From Hyphomicrobium sp. (GTDB taxonomy: Bacteria; Pseudomonadota; Alphaproteobacteria; Rhizobiales; Hyphomicrobiaceae): DNA of 36,201 nt. Made by a program: the position numbers and the translations under genes. Of the stretch, positions 14,788-22,653 are shown piece after piece (positions within the stretch are counted from its first letter, which is position 1; every line of letters starts with the position of its first letter). The stretch spans positions 1-36,201 of the forward strand of contig JANXVY010000083.1 of the NCBI GenBank assembly GCA_025351425.1, written 5' to 3'. The notes beneath the pieces were generated by a model, which searched no databases, had not been told where the DNA came from, and saw only the letters and a list, made by a program, of their open reading frames with translations.

Positions 14788-15447
14788 GTGGCTGACATTG
14801 TAACGACAACCGCCAATCCCGCACATGAGCTTGCGGATTTCACGCAGGCGAGCGAGCCGTTCGCGCTGTTCGAGAGCTGGTTTTGCGAGGCCACCGCGTC
14901 CGAGCTGAACGATCCCAACGCCATGTCGGTTGCCAGCGTCGATGCCGGGGGCCTCCCCAACGTGCGTACGCTGCTGCTCAAGGGGCTCGATCCGGCCGGC
15001 CAGGCGATGGCGCGCGGCTTCGTGTTCTACACCAATACGCTCAGCGCCAAGGGCCGCGAGTTCGCCGCCGCGCCCAAGGCCGCGCTGCTGTTTCACTGGA
15101 AGAGCCTGCGCCGGCAGGTGCGTATTCGCGGCGAGCTTGCGCGTGTGCCGGATCGGGAAGCCGATGCGTATTATTCGAGCCGTCCGCGCGGGAGCCGGAT
15201 CGGCGCCTGGGCCTCCGAGCAATCGGCCCCGCTTGCAAACCGCCGCGCGCTCGAAGACCGTGTCGCCGCGTTGCAGGCGAAATATGAGGGGCTCGACATT
15301 CCCCGCCCGCCGCACTGGAGCGGATATCGCCTGACGCCCACCGAAATCGAGTTCTGGGCCGACCGCCCGCACCGGCTCCACGACCGCATCGTGTTCCGCC
15401 GCGCAAGCGCCAGCACGCCCTGGAGCATCACGCGGCTGTTTCCATAA
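14788..15447 (+). CDS. pdxH: Pyridoxamine 5'-phosphate oxidase
   Basis: A 219-residue FMN enzyme that oxidises pyridoxamine or pyridoxine 5'-phosphate to pyridoxal 5'-phosphate. Family motifs: [31 protein letters not shown] split over residues 45-67, [16 protein letters not shown] (FMN), [29 protein letters not shown], and the C-terminal [10 protein letters not shown], which closes the active site. GTG 14788 is preceded by GGAG. Monocistronic, ended by the hairpin at 15461. Confidence 0.95.
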   Translation: MADIVTTTANPAHELADFTQASEPFALFESWFCEATASELNDPNAMSVASVDAGGLPNVRTLLLKGLDPAGQAMARGFVFYTNTLSAKGREFAAAPKAALLFHWKSLRRQVRIRGELARVPDREADAYYSSRPRGSRIGAWASEQSAPLANRRALEDRVAALQAKYEGLDIPRPPHWSGYRLTPTEIEFWADRPHRLHDRIVFRRASASTPWSITRLFP

Positions 15448-15460
15448 AGCCAAGTGAAGG

Positions 15461-15480
15461 CCAGGGCACGGGTGCCCTGG
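15461..15480 (+). terminator. Hairpin after pdxH
   Basis: CCAGGGCAC (15461-15469) and GTGCCCTGG (15472-15480) are perfect complements (the innermost pairs open to give a 4-nt loop). Outer GGCC at 15459 and 15487 could extend it. It begins 14 bp after the pdxH stop. No long T-run follows; the nearby repeat at 15491 adds more structure. Confidence 0.6.
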
Positions 15481-15490
15481 ACCCCCGGCC

Positions 15491-15557
15491 TTAAAGTGCT
15501 TTAAGCAAAAAGTGTTGAGCGGTTTTCCCGTAAGAAGCACGACAAAACAGGGACCTA
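15491..15557 (-). repeat. Palindromic intergenic repeat, partial degenerate copy (inverted)
   Basis: Read on the minus strand it gives taggtccctgttttgtcg, then cttacgggaaaaccgctcaacacttttt in overlapping register with the inner part of module A (taggttattgttttatcg, ctttacggaaaaccgcttcacacttttcc). The first hairpin (AGAGCATG) is missing. The TAG stop codon of ybgC (15557-15555) is the first three bases of this element. Confidence 0.7.
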
Positions 15558-16025
15558 GGCTATGGCCGGACCCAATGCCTTGCGCATCACCTCGCTCAGG
15601 CGCAGCGGTTTGCCCGAAACCGAAACCAGCACCACCGTCACGTCCGCTTCGCAGATGCGGGTGCCGTCGCGCAAAATGGTCTGGTTCAGCGTTACGCTCG
15701 CGCCGCCCATCTCCTTGACGCGCGTCACGACTTCCAGCACGTCGTCCATGCGGGCGGGCCGCGCGAAATCGAACGTCATCTTCCGCACCACGAAAGCCGC
15801 CGGCTCGAGGCTCTCGCTGCCGTCGATCAGGCGGCGCGCGTCCGTGCCGAGCAACCGCAGAAAGTCGGTACGGCCGCGCTCGCACCAGCGCACGAAGCTC
15901 GCGTGATAGGCGACGCCGCCAGCGTCGGTATCTTCGAAATACACACGCACGGGCAGGGTATGCCGCTGTTCGCCCTCGTACATGCCCAGGCGGCCAGCGA
16001 GGTCGGGCCAGGTTTTCAAAGTCAT
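15555..16025 (-). CDS. ybgC: YbgC-family acyl-CoA thioesterase (tol-pal-associated)
   Basis: A 156-residue hotdog-fold thioesterase. The family signature is VYFEDTDAGGVAYHASF with D34 and H41 (equivalent to the catalytic D18 and H25 of E. coli YbgC), followed by ERGRTDFLR. YbgC hydrolyses short-chain or acyl-ACP thioesters and often sits ahead of tolQ. Here the tol genes are absent and the stop codon abuts a repeat. The start ATG overlaps the metallophosphoesterase stop by ATGA, so the two are coupled; the much longer frame upstream was rejected. Confidence 0.92.
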   Translation of the reverse strand: MTLKTWPDLAGRLGMYEGEQRHTLPVRVYFEDTDAGGVAYHASFVRWCERGRTDFLRLLGTDARRLIDGSESLEPAAFVVRKMTFDFARPARMDDVLEVVTRVKEMGGASVTLNQTILRDGTRICEADVTVVLVSVSGKPLRLSEVMRKALGPAIA

Positions 16026-16954
16026 GCCGTTGCGTCTCCGCCCAACTCGACGAGCACGATTTCGGGCGGGCGACCAAAGCGGATCGGCACGCCCGAGCAG
16101 CCCAAGCCGCCTGATACAATGAGGTTGCGCTCGCGCTCGACGATGTGGCCATAAACGTAGCGCCGTCCGAAGCGCGAGGGTACGACGGGCGCGAAGCCCG
16201 CCAATACCACCTGCCCGCCGTGGGTGTGGCCTGACAGCGTCAACGCCACGCGGCCTGGCACCGTGGGGAAGATATCGGGCTCGTGGGCCATCAAGATGAC
16301 GGGGGCTTCGTCCGTCACCTGCGCCAGTGTCGCCGGCAGATCGTCGACGCCCTGATAATGAAAGGTGTGGCGTGGCGGTTTCACCGATCCGCGCGGCCAG
16401 TAGGCCCACTGGTCGCCAAGCCCCGCAAGCCAGAACGGCTGCCCGTCCTTGACCAGCTTTATCGCCTTGTTCTCATAGACCGGAATGCCCGCCTGGTCGA
16501 GCGCTACAGCCGCCGGCACCGGCCCATTGCGGCGCAGCTGGACCTCGATGTCGTGCCACCAGTCGTGATTACCGAGCACCGCGTGCACGCCGAGCGGGGC
16601 CTTCAGCCGGCCCAAGGCGCGCGCCCACACCGAATGCGGCATCGACGACGACGACAGTTTCGAGAGATGGTGGCCTGCTGGATAGTCGCCCAGCAGCAGC
16701 GTCACGTCCGGGCTCAATGCATTGGTGCGCGCCACGATCTGGCGGATGCGGGTTTCGCCCATCCACGGCTCACAGGCATGGATATCGGCCAGCACGGCGC
16801 AGCGCAGTTTGAGCCCCTCCGGCCAGCCGGGCGGCGTCAGGGCATAGCGCGTCACGTTCAGCCGCCACGGCTCGGCGACCGCATAGCCGCCGAGCGCCGC
16901 TGTTCCGGCCGAAAGCGCCAGCACGCCCTTCAGGAATTTGCGCCGTGAAATCAC
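16022..16954 (-). CDS. Exported or membrane-anchored calcineurin-like metallophosphoesterase
   Basis: A 310-residue protein with a Tat-like N-terminus (SRRKFLKG at 3-10, then a hydrophobic stretch to about 23) and all five metallophosphoesterase blocks: D57-I-H59, GD90Y, GN129H130D, H224 in LMAHEPD, and G-H243-T-H245-GG. It resembles the YkuE/YaeI-type phosphodiesterases; YaeI acts on UDP-diacylglucosamine or phospholipid-like substrates, but the substrate here is unknown. GTG 16954 follows GAGG at about eight bases. Coupled to ybgC downstream. Confidence 0.88.
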   Translation of the reverse strand: MISRRKFLKGVLALSAGTAALGGYAVAEPWRLNVTRYALTPPGWPEGLKLRCAVLADIHACEPWMGETRIRQIVARTNALSPDVTLLLGDYPAGHHLSKLSSSSMPHSVWARALGRLKAPLGVHAVLGNHDWWHDIEVQLRRNGPVPAAVALDQAGIPVYENKAIKLVKDGQPFWLAGLGDQWAYWPRGSVKPPRHTFHYQGVDDLPATLAQVTDEAPVILMAHEPDIFPTVPGRVALTLSGHTHGGQVVLAGFAPVVPSRFGRRYVYGHIVERERNLIVSGGLGCSGVPIRFGRPPEIVLVELGGDATA

Positions 16955-16973
16955 GTGTCGTGCCTCATTTTTG

Positions 16974-17015
16974 GCCTTGGAAGCGCTTGGGCCTTGGAAG
17001 CGCTTGGGCCTTGGA
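16974..17015. repeat. 17-bp tandem repeat, 2.5 copies
   Basis: gccttggaagcgcttgg at 16974-16990 and 16991-17007, then a partial gccttgga to 17015. Lies 20 bp upstream of the metallophosphoesterase start in its probable promoter/5' leader. The unit contains AAGCGCTT, itself palindromic. Confidence 0.9.
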
Positions 17016-17220
17016 TATGCCGTGTCGCGCGTTCCACTTTGCAGCGTGCTTATGCTTCAGTTCATGCACATTGCGTTCCTAAAAATCCGGACAATGCACA
17101 AGCATCTTGTTTTGTCGCATTTGGGTATGGGGGCATGTTTCACCCGAAAATGCTCGAGATCCCTTAATTCCGAAAGCCGCGATTGTGAAATGCGTTAACC
17201 GTGTGATCAGTCTGCCGCGC

Positions 17221-18282
17221 TCAGTCGGTCTCGCCAGGGTCGTCGAACAGCGGCAGCGGTGCGCCCGCGCGCGAGGGGCCCGACAGTCCCAGATGGCGCC
17301 ACGCCTTCAGGGTCAAAACCCGCCCGCGCGGGGTGCGGGCAATGAAGCCCTGCTGCAGCAGATACGGCTCGACGATTTCTTCCAGCGCATCGCGGGGCTC
17401 GGACAGGGCCGCCGCCATGGTCTCGATCCCGACCGGGCCACCTTCATAATTGCGCGCGATGCAGCCCAGATACCGGTGATCGAGCCCATCGAGGCCCTCG
17501 TTGTCGACCTCCAGCATCAGCAGTGCCTTGTCCGCGACTTCCTTGGTGATGTGTTCCGCGCCGGCAACGGCTGCGAAATCGCGCACCCGGCGCAACAGCC
17601 GGCCGGCGATGCGGGGCGTTCCGCGCGCGCGGCGCGCGATCTCATGCGCCCCATCGGGCTTCATCGGCGCACCCAGCACGCGGGCGCCGCGCGTCACCAC
17701 GCGCTCCAGTTCCTCGGTCGTATAAAAGTTGAGCCGGATCGGGATGCCGAAGCGGTCGCGCAGCGGCGTCGTCAGCAGGCCCGCCCGCGTGGTCGCGCCG
17801 ACCAGGGTGAACTTGGCTAAGTCGATCTTGACCGAGCGCGCCGACGGCCCCTCGCCGATGATGAGGTCGAGCTGGTAATCCTCCATCGCGGGATAGAGGA
17901 TTTCCTCGACCGCTGGATTGAGCCGGTGGATTTCGTCGATGAACAGCACATCGCGGTCTTCGAGGTTGGTCAGCAGTGCCGCTAGGTCGCCGGCTTTGGC
18001 GATCACCGGGCCCGAGGTCGAGCGGAAGCCGACGCCGAGCTCCTTCGCCATGATCTGCGCGAGCGTCGTCTTGCCGAGACCCGGCGGCCCGGCAAACAGC
18101 ACGTGGTCGAGTGCGTCGCCACGCAATTTCGCGGCCTGGATGAACACACTGAGGTTCGCGCGCGCCTGCTCCTGCCCGATGAACTCATCGAGCGATTGCG
18201 GACGGATCGACGCTTCGAGCGCATCTTGCTCGCGCCGTGCGCCGGTGACGAGGCGATCTGGTTCAGTCGGGTCGGTCATCAT
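17221..18282 (-). CDS. ruvB: Holliday junction branch migration DNA helicase RuvB
   Basis: A 353-residue AAA+ motor that drives branch migration with RuvA. Walker A is GPPGLGKTT (65-73, K71), Walker B is [10 protein letters not shown] (D116, E117), sensor 1 lies in [11 protein letters not shown], the arginine finger and sensor 2 region in [20 protein letters not shown], and the C-terminal winged helix ends [17 protein letters not shown]. Full length. Starts [10 protein letters not shown]; the second Met is an equally good start. It follows, 9 bp after, the stop of a small membrane-protein gene, so it belongs to the ruvC-ruvA transcript or a sub-operon. Confidence 0.97.
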   Translation of the reverse strand: MMTDPTEPDRLVTGARREQDALEASIRPQSLDEFIGQEQARANLSVFIQAAKLRGDALDHVLFAGPPGLGKTTLAQIMAKELGVGFRSTSGPVIAKAGDLAALLTNLEDRDVLFIDEIHRLNPAVEEILYPAMEDYQLDLIIGEGPSARSVKIDLAKFTLVGATTRAGLLTTPLRDRFGIPIRLNFYTTEELERVVTRGARVLGAPMKPDGAHEIARRARGTPRIAGRLLRRVRDFAAVAGAEHITKEVADKALLMLEVDNEGLDGLDHRYLGCIARNYEGGPVGIETMAAALSEPRDALEEIVEPYLLQQGFIARTPRGRVLTLKAWRHLGLSGPSRAGAPLPLFDDPGETD

Positions 18283-18291
18283 CCCGCGTTA

Positions 18292-18807
18292 TCACGATTT
18301 GTGCCGTTTGGGCCACCGCGATGGCAGGACGCCGAGGCGCGCCATCGCAAAGCGGCCGATGAGGGCGAGCGCTGCGCCGAAGCCGCCGACGCCGAGCACC
18401 TCGGTCACCGGCATAGTGTGGTCGAACGCGAGGACAAGCAGGGACGTCACGAGGCCACCGGTCAAAGCCGCCGGCACATAGCCGAACGTTCCTTGCCGGT
18501 CGGTCAGGATCGCCATCAGCGCTGCACTGACCAGCGCGGGCACCACGCCCAATGCGCTGAATAGGGCGCTGTATACCACGATAAATTCGACGTGCCGATG
18601 CACCGACAATCTGTCTAGTGAATCGGCTTGATACAAGGCTTGTGCCGCACCGATCGCCGAAAAGCAGCCAAGCCAAAACACGGGCCAAAACCTGAGCGCG
18701 AACAGCACCACACCGAGTGCGCGGCGGCGATAGAGGGGCCCGCCAGCTGCGGGCGTGGCGGCCTCGCCGGTGGGTTTTTCGGGCGGCTCAGGCGCGCTGT
18801 CGGTCAC
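18292..18807 (-). CDS. Small integral membrane protein between ruvA and ruvB, unknown
   Basis: Not recognised. 171 residues: a Pro/Glu-rich cytoplasmic N-terminus (1-27), then four hydrophobic segments (about 30-53, 75-99, 107-126 and 132-156) and a basic end RWPKRHKS. The first segment, RRRALGVVLFALRFWPVFWLG, is followed by a polar loop with ADSLDRLSVHRHVE. It lies 9 bp upstream of ruvB and follows the PilZ-like gene after 104 bp. Likely cotranscribed with ruvB, but nothing indicates a role in recombination. Confidence 0.72.
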   Translation of the reverse strand: MTDSAPEPPEKPTGEAATPAAGGPLYRRRALGVVLFALRFWPVFWLGCFSAIGAAQALYQADSLDRLSVHRHVEFIVVYSALFSALGVVPALVSAALMAILTDRQGTFGYVPAALTGGLVTSLLVLAFDHTMPVTEVLGVGGFGAALALIGRFAMARLGVLPSRWPKRHKS

Positions 18808-18911
18808 ATAATTTCCCCTGCTCGTGCGCCCTCATCTTACAAGGGGCCGCCGAGCGCGTCTTGTGCGTCTGTTTCATGGGATTGGGCGGGAGGGCCGGGC
18901 TGCGCGCGCGT

Positions 18912-19316
18912 TCAATTCTTCTGCGCGACCGGCCGCGGCGTCGAGATGAAGCGCACGCCGATCTCGTTTTCTTCCAGCCGGATGATCTCGCAGCCCACTT
19001 CCATGCGGTCCATCCGCATGACCAGCGTGAACGTCTGGCCTATGCTGGAGGCGCCCAGGAACGGGTTCACCCAGCCTTCCTGCATGGCAAGGCGCGCGCC
19101 TGTCACCGACTGGTCCAGGATCATGCAGGGGATCGACGCCGCGATCCCACCGGGGAAAATCAGGCCGGGCGTCTTGGACGAGCGGCGCGTGGCCCAGCGC
19201 TGCTCGGTTGCCGCGCCGCCGGTTGCAGCGACGGCCGGTTTTACGGGCTCGACTTTCGGGCGGGGGCCGCTTGCTGCTCGGGGAGCAATGGGGCTCGAGC
19301 GTTTTCCAAATGACAT
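18912..19316 (-). CDS. PilZ-like domain protein
   Basis: 134 residues. A disordered Pro/Ala/Lys-rich N-terminus (to about 40) precedes a PilZ-type beta-barrel: RWATRRSSKTPGLIF resembles the RxxxR c-di-GMP motif (R40 and R44-45), and ILDQSVTGARLAM resembles D/NxSxxG, with MEVGCEIIRLEENEIGVRF as the last strands. This suggests binding of cyclic di-GMP, but the RxxxR spacing is imperfect, so binding is uncertain. It lies 93 bp after the 19410 gene's stop. Such short PilZ proteins are common in Alphaproteobacteria. Confidence 0.65.
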   Translation of the reverse strand: MSFGKRSSPIAPRAASGPRPKVEPVKPAVAATGGAATEQRWATRRSSKTPGLIFPGGIAASIPCMILDQSVTGARLAMQEGWVNPFLGASSIGQTFTLVMRMDRMEVGCEIIRLEENEIGVRFISTPRPVAQKN

Positions 19317-19409
19317 GTTTAGTTAACTCCAACCGGTAACGGATGAAATTAAGAGCCATAAATCTTTAAAAAGTCTTAAACGGTATTTCTGTATTAACCC
19401 TCATTCGGA

Positions 19410-19862
19410 TTAATTTATTATTCTGGCTTTCTTGATCACATAAACCATCAGCGCGCCCACCGCCGCCCCGATGAACGCCATCGGCGTCAGGTGCTGGGCC
19501 ATCATGCCGCCCGCCAGCACCGCCAGAACGGAAACGACGACCGCACCGGCGGTTGCGCCCGCAAGCCATGGAACCGTGCCGCGCACGTAGACGATTGCCG
19601 CCAGGATCGCGCCGCCGATCCCGGCCGGAATGGCGCTCCACACATAGGTCTCCATTGCCTTTTGCGCGGCCCATGCGAACTGCCCGGCCCGGTCGAGCGC
19701 GAGCAGGCTCGCCGGTCCGCGTCCGATCAGCCCAGACACGATGCTCGCCAAAAGAATCACCACCGCCGCCAGCAACGGCGCGACGAGCGTACACATGAGA
19801 AACGTCCACAGCGCGCGTTCGGCGTTGGACACGTGGCGTGCCCCTTGTTCCTTCGTCGTCAT
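19410..19862 (-). CDS. Small membrane protein coupled to ruvA, unknown
   Basis: Not recognised. 150 residues with about four membrane segments: [20 protein letters not shown] (about 18-37), a region near 70-92 with [38 protein letters not shown] (about 99-118) and [17 protein letters not shown] (129-145). Its ATG overlaps the ruvA stop (ATGA, 19859-19862), so it is translated from the ruvCA transcript. Low-GC sequence with poly-A and T tracts follows the stop (19320-19409). Confidence 0.72.
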   Translation of the reverse strand: MTTKEQGARHVSNAERALWTFLMCTLVAPLLAAVVILLASIVSGLIGRGPASLLALDRAGQFAWAAQKAMETYVWSAIPAGIGGAILAAIVYVRGTVPWLAGATAGAVVVSVLAVLAGGMMAQHLTPMAFIGAAVGALMVYVIKKARIIN

Positions 19863-20488
19863 CGCGAGAGTTCCTTCAATCCACGGCGAATGAGCTTGGC
19901 CGTATCGGCGCTCTCGCCCAGTTCCTTGGCGGCGGCCGCGACGGCGCGGCTCGCGTCCGCTGGACCATAGCCGAGGTTCGTCAACGCGGACATGGCTTCG
20001 GCGAGGGGTCCGCCGTGGTGGGAGTGGCCGGCCGCATCCGCCGCACTGCCGCCGGTTGCGCCCGCGACGTTCACGCCGGCGATGGCGAGCGCAGGGGCCT
20101 TGTTCTTCAACTCCGCCACAATGCGTTGCGCCACCACCTTGCCGACGCCGTTTGCCTGCTGCACAGCCTGCCAGTTGCCGAGCGCTATCGCGTTGGCGAG
20201 ATCGCCCGACGACAGCACGCTCAGCACGGCGAGCGCGACCTTCGCACCCACACCCTGCACGGTCTGCAAGGTGCGGAACCAGCTGCGCTCCACTTCGCTC
20301 GAAAAGCCGTAGAGGCGGATCGCATCCTCGCGCACATGCGTGTCGATGGTCAGCGTCACCTCTTCGCCCGGTTTGATCGCGCGCAGCGTCCGCGACGATG
20401 CCTGCACCTCGTAGCCGACGCCGTTGACGTCGAGGATGAGATGGCTTTCGCCGATCGCTTCCGCCTTACCTTTGAGCCGTCCGATCAT
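19859..20488 (-). CDS. ruvA: Holliday junction branch migration complex subunit RuvA
   Basis: 209 residues, the DNA-binding tetramer that holds the four-way junction and loads RuvB. Domain I (OB fold, [18 protein letters not shown]), domain II helix-hairpin-helix motifs ([17 protein letters not shown] and [28 protein letters not shown]), then a Gly/Ala/His-rich linker (about 150-170) and domain III ([21 protein letters not shown]), which contacts RuvB. Follows ruvC by 12 bp. Confidence 0.97.
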   Translation of the reverse strand: MIGRLKGKAEAIGESHLILDVNGVGYEVQASSRTLRAIKPGEEVTLTIDTHVREDAIRLYGFSSEVERSWFRTLQTVQGVGAKVALAVLSVLSSGDLANAIALGNWQAVQQANGVGKVVAQRIVAELKNKAPALAIAGVNVAGATGGSAADAAGHSHHGGPLAEAMSALTNLGYGPADASRAVAAAAKELGESADTAKLIRRGLKELSR

Positions 20489-20500
20489 GTTTTGCTTCCC

Positions 20501-21025
20501 TTAGCCCGCCAGCGCCTTCAGTTGCCGCGCTGCTTTCGCCTGCGGACTGGAGCGGTGGTTGGCATGGCAGATCGCAATCGCCAGCGCGTCGGCTTCGTCG
20601 GCGGTCGAGAATTTTGCCTTCGGCAGCAAAAAGCCGATCATCGCCTGCACCTGATGCTTCTCCGCGTGACCTGCGCCGACGACGGCTTTCTTGATCACAT
20701 TGGGGGCGTATTCGGCGATACTCAGCCCTTTCATCGCTGGCGCCAGCAGCGCCATCCCGCGCGCCTGCCCCAGTTTCAAAGTGGCGCGCGGATTGTCGTT
20801 GACGAAGGTCTCTTCGACGGCGGCTTCCAGCGGCTTCCATGACGCCAAAACGCTCGTCACGCCTTCGAACAGCGTTCGCAGCCGATAGGCCAAGCCGTCG
20901 GCGGCATCGGACGTCACGGCCCCCGACGCAACATAGGACAACCGCACGCCGTCGGTCTCGATGATGCCCCACCCCGTACGCCTGAGCCCCGGGTCAATGC
21001 CGATAATGCGAATCGCTGCGTTCAT
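20501..21025 (-). CDS. ruvC: Crossover junction endodeoxyribonuclease RuvC
   Basis: 174 residues, the resolvase that cuts Holliday junctions. The four acidic catalytic residues are visible: D11 ([14 protein letters not shown]), E71 (AAVEETFVN), D143 and D146 ([11 protein letters not shown]). GAGG lies just upstream of ATG 21025. First gene of the ruvC-ruvA cluster. The YebC gene that often precedes ruvC is absent; the adjoining DNA (21026-21150) starts the accessory stretch. Confidence 0.97.
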   Translation of the reverse strand: MNAAIRIIGIDPGLRRTGWGIIETDGVRLSYVASGAVTSDAADGLAYRLRTLFEGVTSVLASWKPLEAAVEETFVNDNPRATLKLGQARGMALLAPAMKGLSIAEYAPNVIKKAVVGAGHAEKHQVQAMIGFLLPKAKFSTADEADALAIAICHANHRSSPQAKAARQLKALAG

Positions 21026-21150
21026 GCCCCTCTGTTAGCATATGGCGCGCCGGGACGAGCTGCTGGTGGTACGTTCGTTAAGGCAATCTCAACGCAACTG
21101 GCCCACTCTGCTGTATGCGGAGGACCGTCGCAGGTCTGCTGCGAGTGCCT

Positions 21151-21792
21151 ATGCGAGAACTTTTGCGAGAACGTTGCGAGAGCCGTGCCGTGATCAACCG
21201 ACTGCGAACGCCTCGGGACGATGCCACGCTCGAGCCAGCACCTGCAGCTGGTCCGTTCCTTTTTCACGACAGCGTGGTTTCGGGCATTCTGGTCCCGTTT
21301 ATATTCTCACTTGGCGTGTTGCACTATGGCGACCATGGCTTGCGCGATTTCGAATTCGCCAGACGGATTGCCCGCGACGGCGTGATCACCCAGGGCGTGA
21401 TCACGGCCATCCACCAATGCCTGGGTGGTGGTGGGGCCATCCGAGCCCCCATCTGTTCCGTCGACTACATGTTCGACGCCAATGGCCGCATATTCCGGCG
21501 AACATGGTTTGAAACCAACCTTGGACCCGTCGGCCAGCCCATCAAGATCACCTACCTCATGTCGTCGCCAGCGCATTCGTTCCCCGGAAGCGCCGACGTC
21601 GCCGGTGCCGAAGCCATGGGGCAGAGCGAATTGATTTCGTCGCTCGTTTGCCTCGCGGTCGCGATGCTCTTCAGTTGCGTCACCAGCTCCATCAACTTGT
21701 CGCGGCGCACCCAATACATCGGCCTCGCCTACGGTGCCGCAGCCTATGCCGTCTGGATCGGCGCAAGCCTTGCCGGCATTTCGCGATTATAG
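21151..21792 (+). CDS. DUF3592-like membrane protein, tandem paralogue 1
   Basis: About 213 residues. A short charged N-terminus, one hydrophobic segment (VVSGILVPFIFSLGVLHYG), then a soluble part, GLRDFEFARRI.RDGVITQG, with ICSVDYMFDANGRIFRRTWFE and ITYLMSSPAHSFPG, then two C-terminal hydrophobic segments, ending AVWIGASLAGISRL. The central part (residues turning a 'G.VT....C.VDY.F...G..F.R' pattern) fits DUF3592, whose function is unknown. It aligns along its whole length with the next gene. The start is uncertain: ATG 21151 is chosen by alignment to paralogue 2; ATG 21115 and GTG 21190 are alternatives, and none has a good ribosome site. Confidence 0.7.
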   Translation: MRELLRERCESRAVINRLRTPRDDATLEPAPAAGPFLFHDSVVSGILVPFIFSLGVLHYGDHGLRDFEFARRIARDGVITQGVITAIHQCLGGGGAIRAPICSVDYMFDANGRIFRRTWFETNLGPVGQPIKITYLMSSPAHSFPGSADVAGAEAMGQSELISSLVCLAVAMLFSCVTSSINLSRRTQYIGLAYGAAAYAVWIGASLAGISRL

Positions 21793-21847
21793 ACAGGCGT
21801 TATGAACTGCGTGCGCGTTAAAGATGCCAATTCAAAGGGGAGCAGCC

Positions 21848-22468
21848 TTGCGTGACCGGTACGATAATGGCGGCTTCGATCGCATCTTCCGCACCCCGCC
21901 GAGCGCCTCGGAGGATGAAGACCGCTGGGCGCTTCCCGAGTACGACCTGGGCGTTATGCTCGCGATCTTTTTTGCAATTGTCTTTGGTTACAGCTCATTG
22001 CGCCATGGGGTCAACGGGTTGCGCGACTTTGAGTTTTCCAAACGCGTGAGGTATGAGGGTGTCGTCACCCAAGCCGGCATTACCGCAGAGCACTTGTGCC
22101 TGATGTCCAGGCGGCAGGACATGTGTTCGGTCGATTACGCCTTCGAGGCCGACGGGAAGCCATTCCAGCGAACCTTGTTTGAAAAACACCTGGGGAAACC
22201 CGGCCAAGTCATCCAAGTCACCTATTTGCGCTCGTCGCCCTCGTATTCGTTCCCTGGCGGGGTCGACAGCGCTGCCGCTGGCGCCCGAGCGGCCTTGCCA
22301 TGGTCGTTATTCTATTGCCTTTCATGCCTGCTCATCCTGCCCTTTCTCTTTTACAAGATTTGCAGCAATTACCTTTCTCAACCTGCCATCTTTTTCTCTA
22401 TCGCCTATGGCTTTTTGGCCTATGCCGTCTGGATCGGCGCAAGCCTGGCCGGCATATCGCGCCTATAG
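21848..22468 (+). CDS. DUF3592-like membrane protein, tandem paralogue 2
   Basis: 206 residues from TTG 21848, which has AGGGGAG six bases upstream; an ATG at 21824, eight codons earlier, is the alternative. Same plan as paralogue 1: hydrophobic segment LGVMLAIFFAIVFGYSSLRHG, GLRDFEFSKRVRYEGVVTQ, MCSVDYAFEADGKPFQRTLFE, VTYLRSSPSYSFPG, then two membrane segments and the identical C-terminus AVWIGASLAGISRL. The last 29 bases shared (22418-22446 with 21742-21770) are identical at DNA level. Starts 31-55 bp after paralogue 1, so probably cotranscribed. Convergent with the giant RHS gene, with a palindromic repeat between them. Confidence 0.78.
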   Translation: MRDRYDNGGFDRIFRTPPSASEDEDRWALPEYDLGVMLAIFFAIVFGYSSLRHGVNGLRDFEFSKRVRYEGVVTQAGITAEHLCLMSRRQDMCSVDYAFEADGKPFQRTLFEKHLGKPGQVIQVTYLRSSPSYSFPGGVDSAAAGARAALPWSLFYCLSCLLILPFLFYKICSNYLSQPAIFFSIAYGFLAYAVWIGASLAGISRL

Positions 22469-22548
22469 TTCCCATTGATGCCGACTTCTCTTATCTGTTC
22501 GTCACAACACGTTCCATTTCTGGCCAAGCGCTCCCTGGGTTTGCGGTT

Positions 22549-22653
22549 CTAGAGCCTGTTCGCGTTTCTTTGAAGCGCTCACATGCTTTAGGTTATTGTT
22601 TTGTCGCGCGTTTTTATGCGAAAACCGCTTCACACTTTTCCTAACGCGCTCTA
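22549..22653. repeat. Palindromic intergenic repeat, copy 2
   Basis: Same layout as module A at 11806: ctagagcctgttcgc..acatgctttag, gttattgttttgtcgcgcg, then gcgaaaaccgcttcacacttttcctaacgcgctc. First palindrome has two mismatches against copy 1. Sits between the convergent DUF3592 gene (stop 22468) and the RHS gene, where the terminal CTA of the element (22651-22653) is, on the minus strand, the TAG stop of the RHS gene. Confidence 0.85.

Noticed and set aside
14737-16152. 471-residue minus-strand open frame
   Set aside because: Spans antisense pdxH and an off-frame of ybgC; both real genes have complete motifs in their own frames.
16026-16409. 128-codon upstream extension of ybgC
   Set aside because: It overlaps the metallophosphoesterase gene; the ATG at 16025 couples to that gene's stop.
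22549-22653. Inverted repeats as insertion-sequence ends
   Set aside because: No transposase between or beside the copies, and the copies are internally palindromic rather than paired ends of one element.
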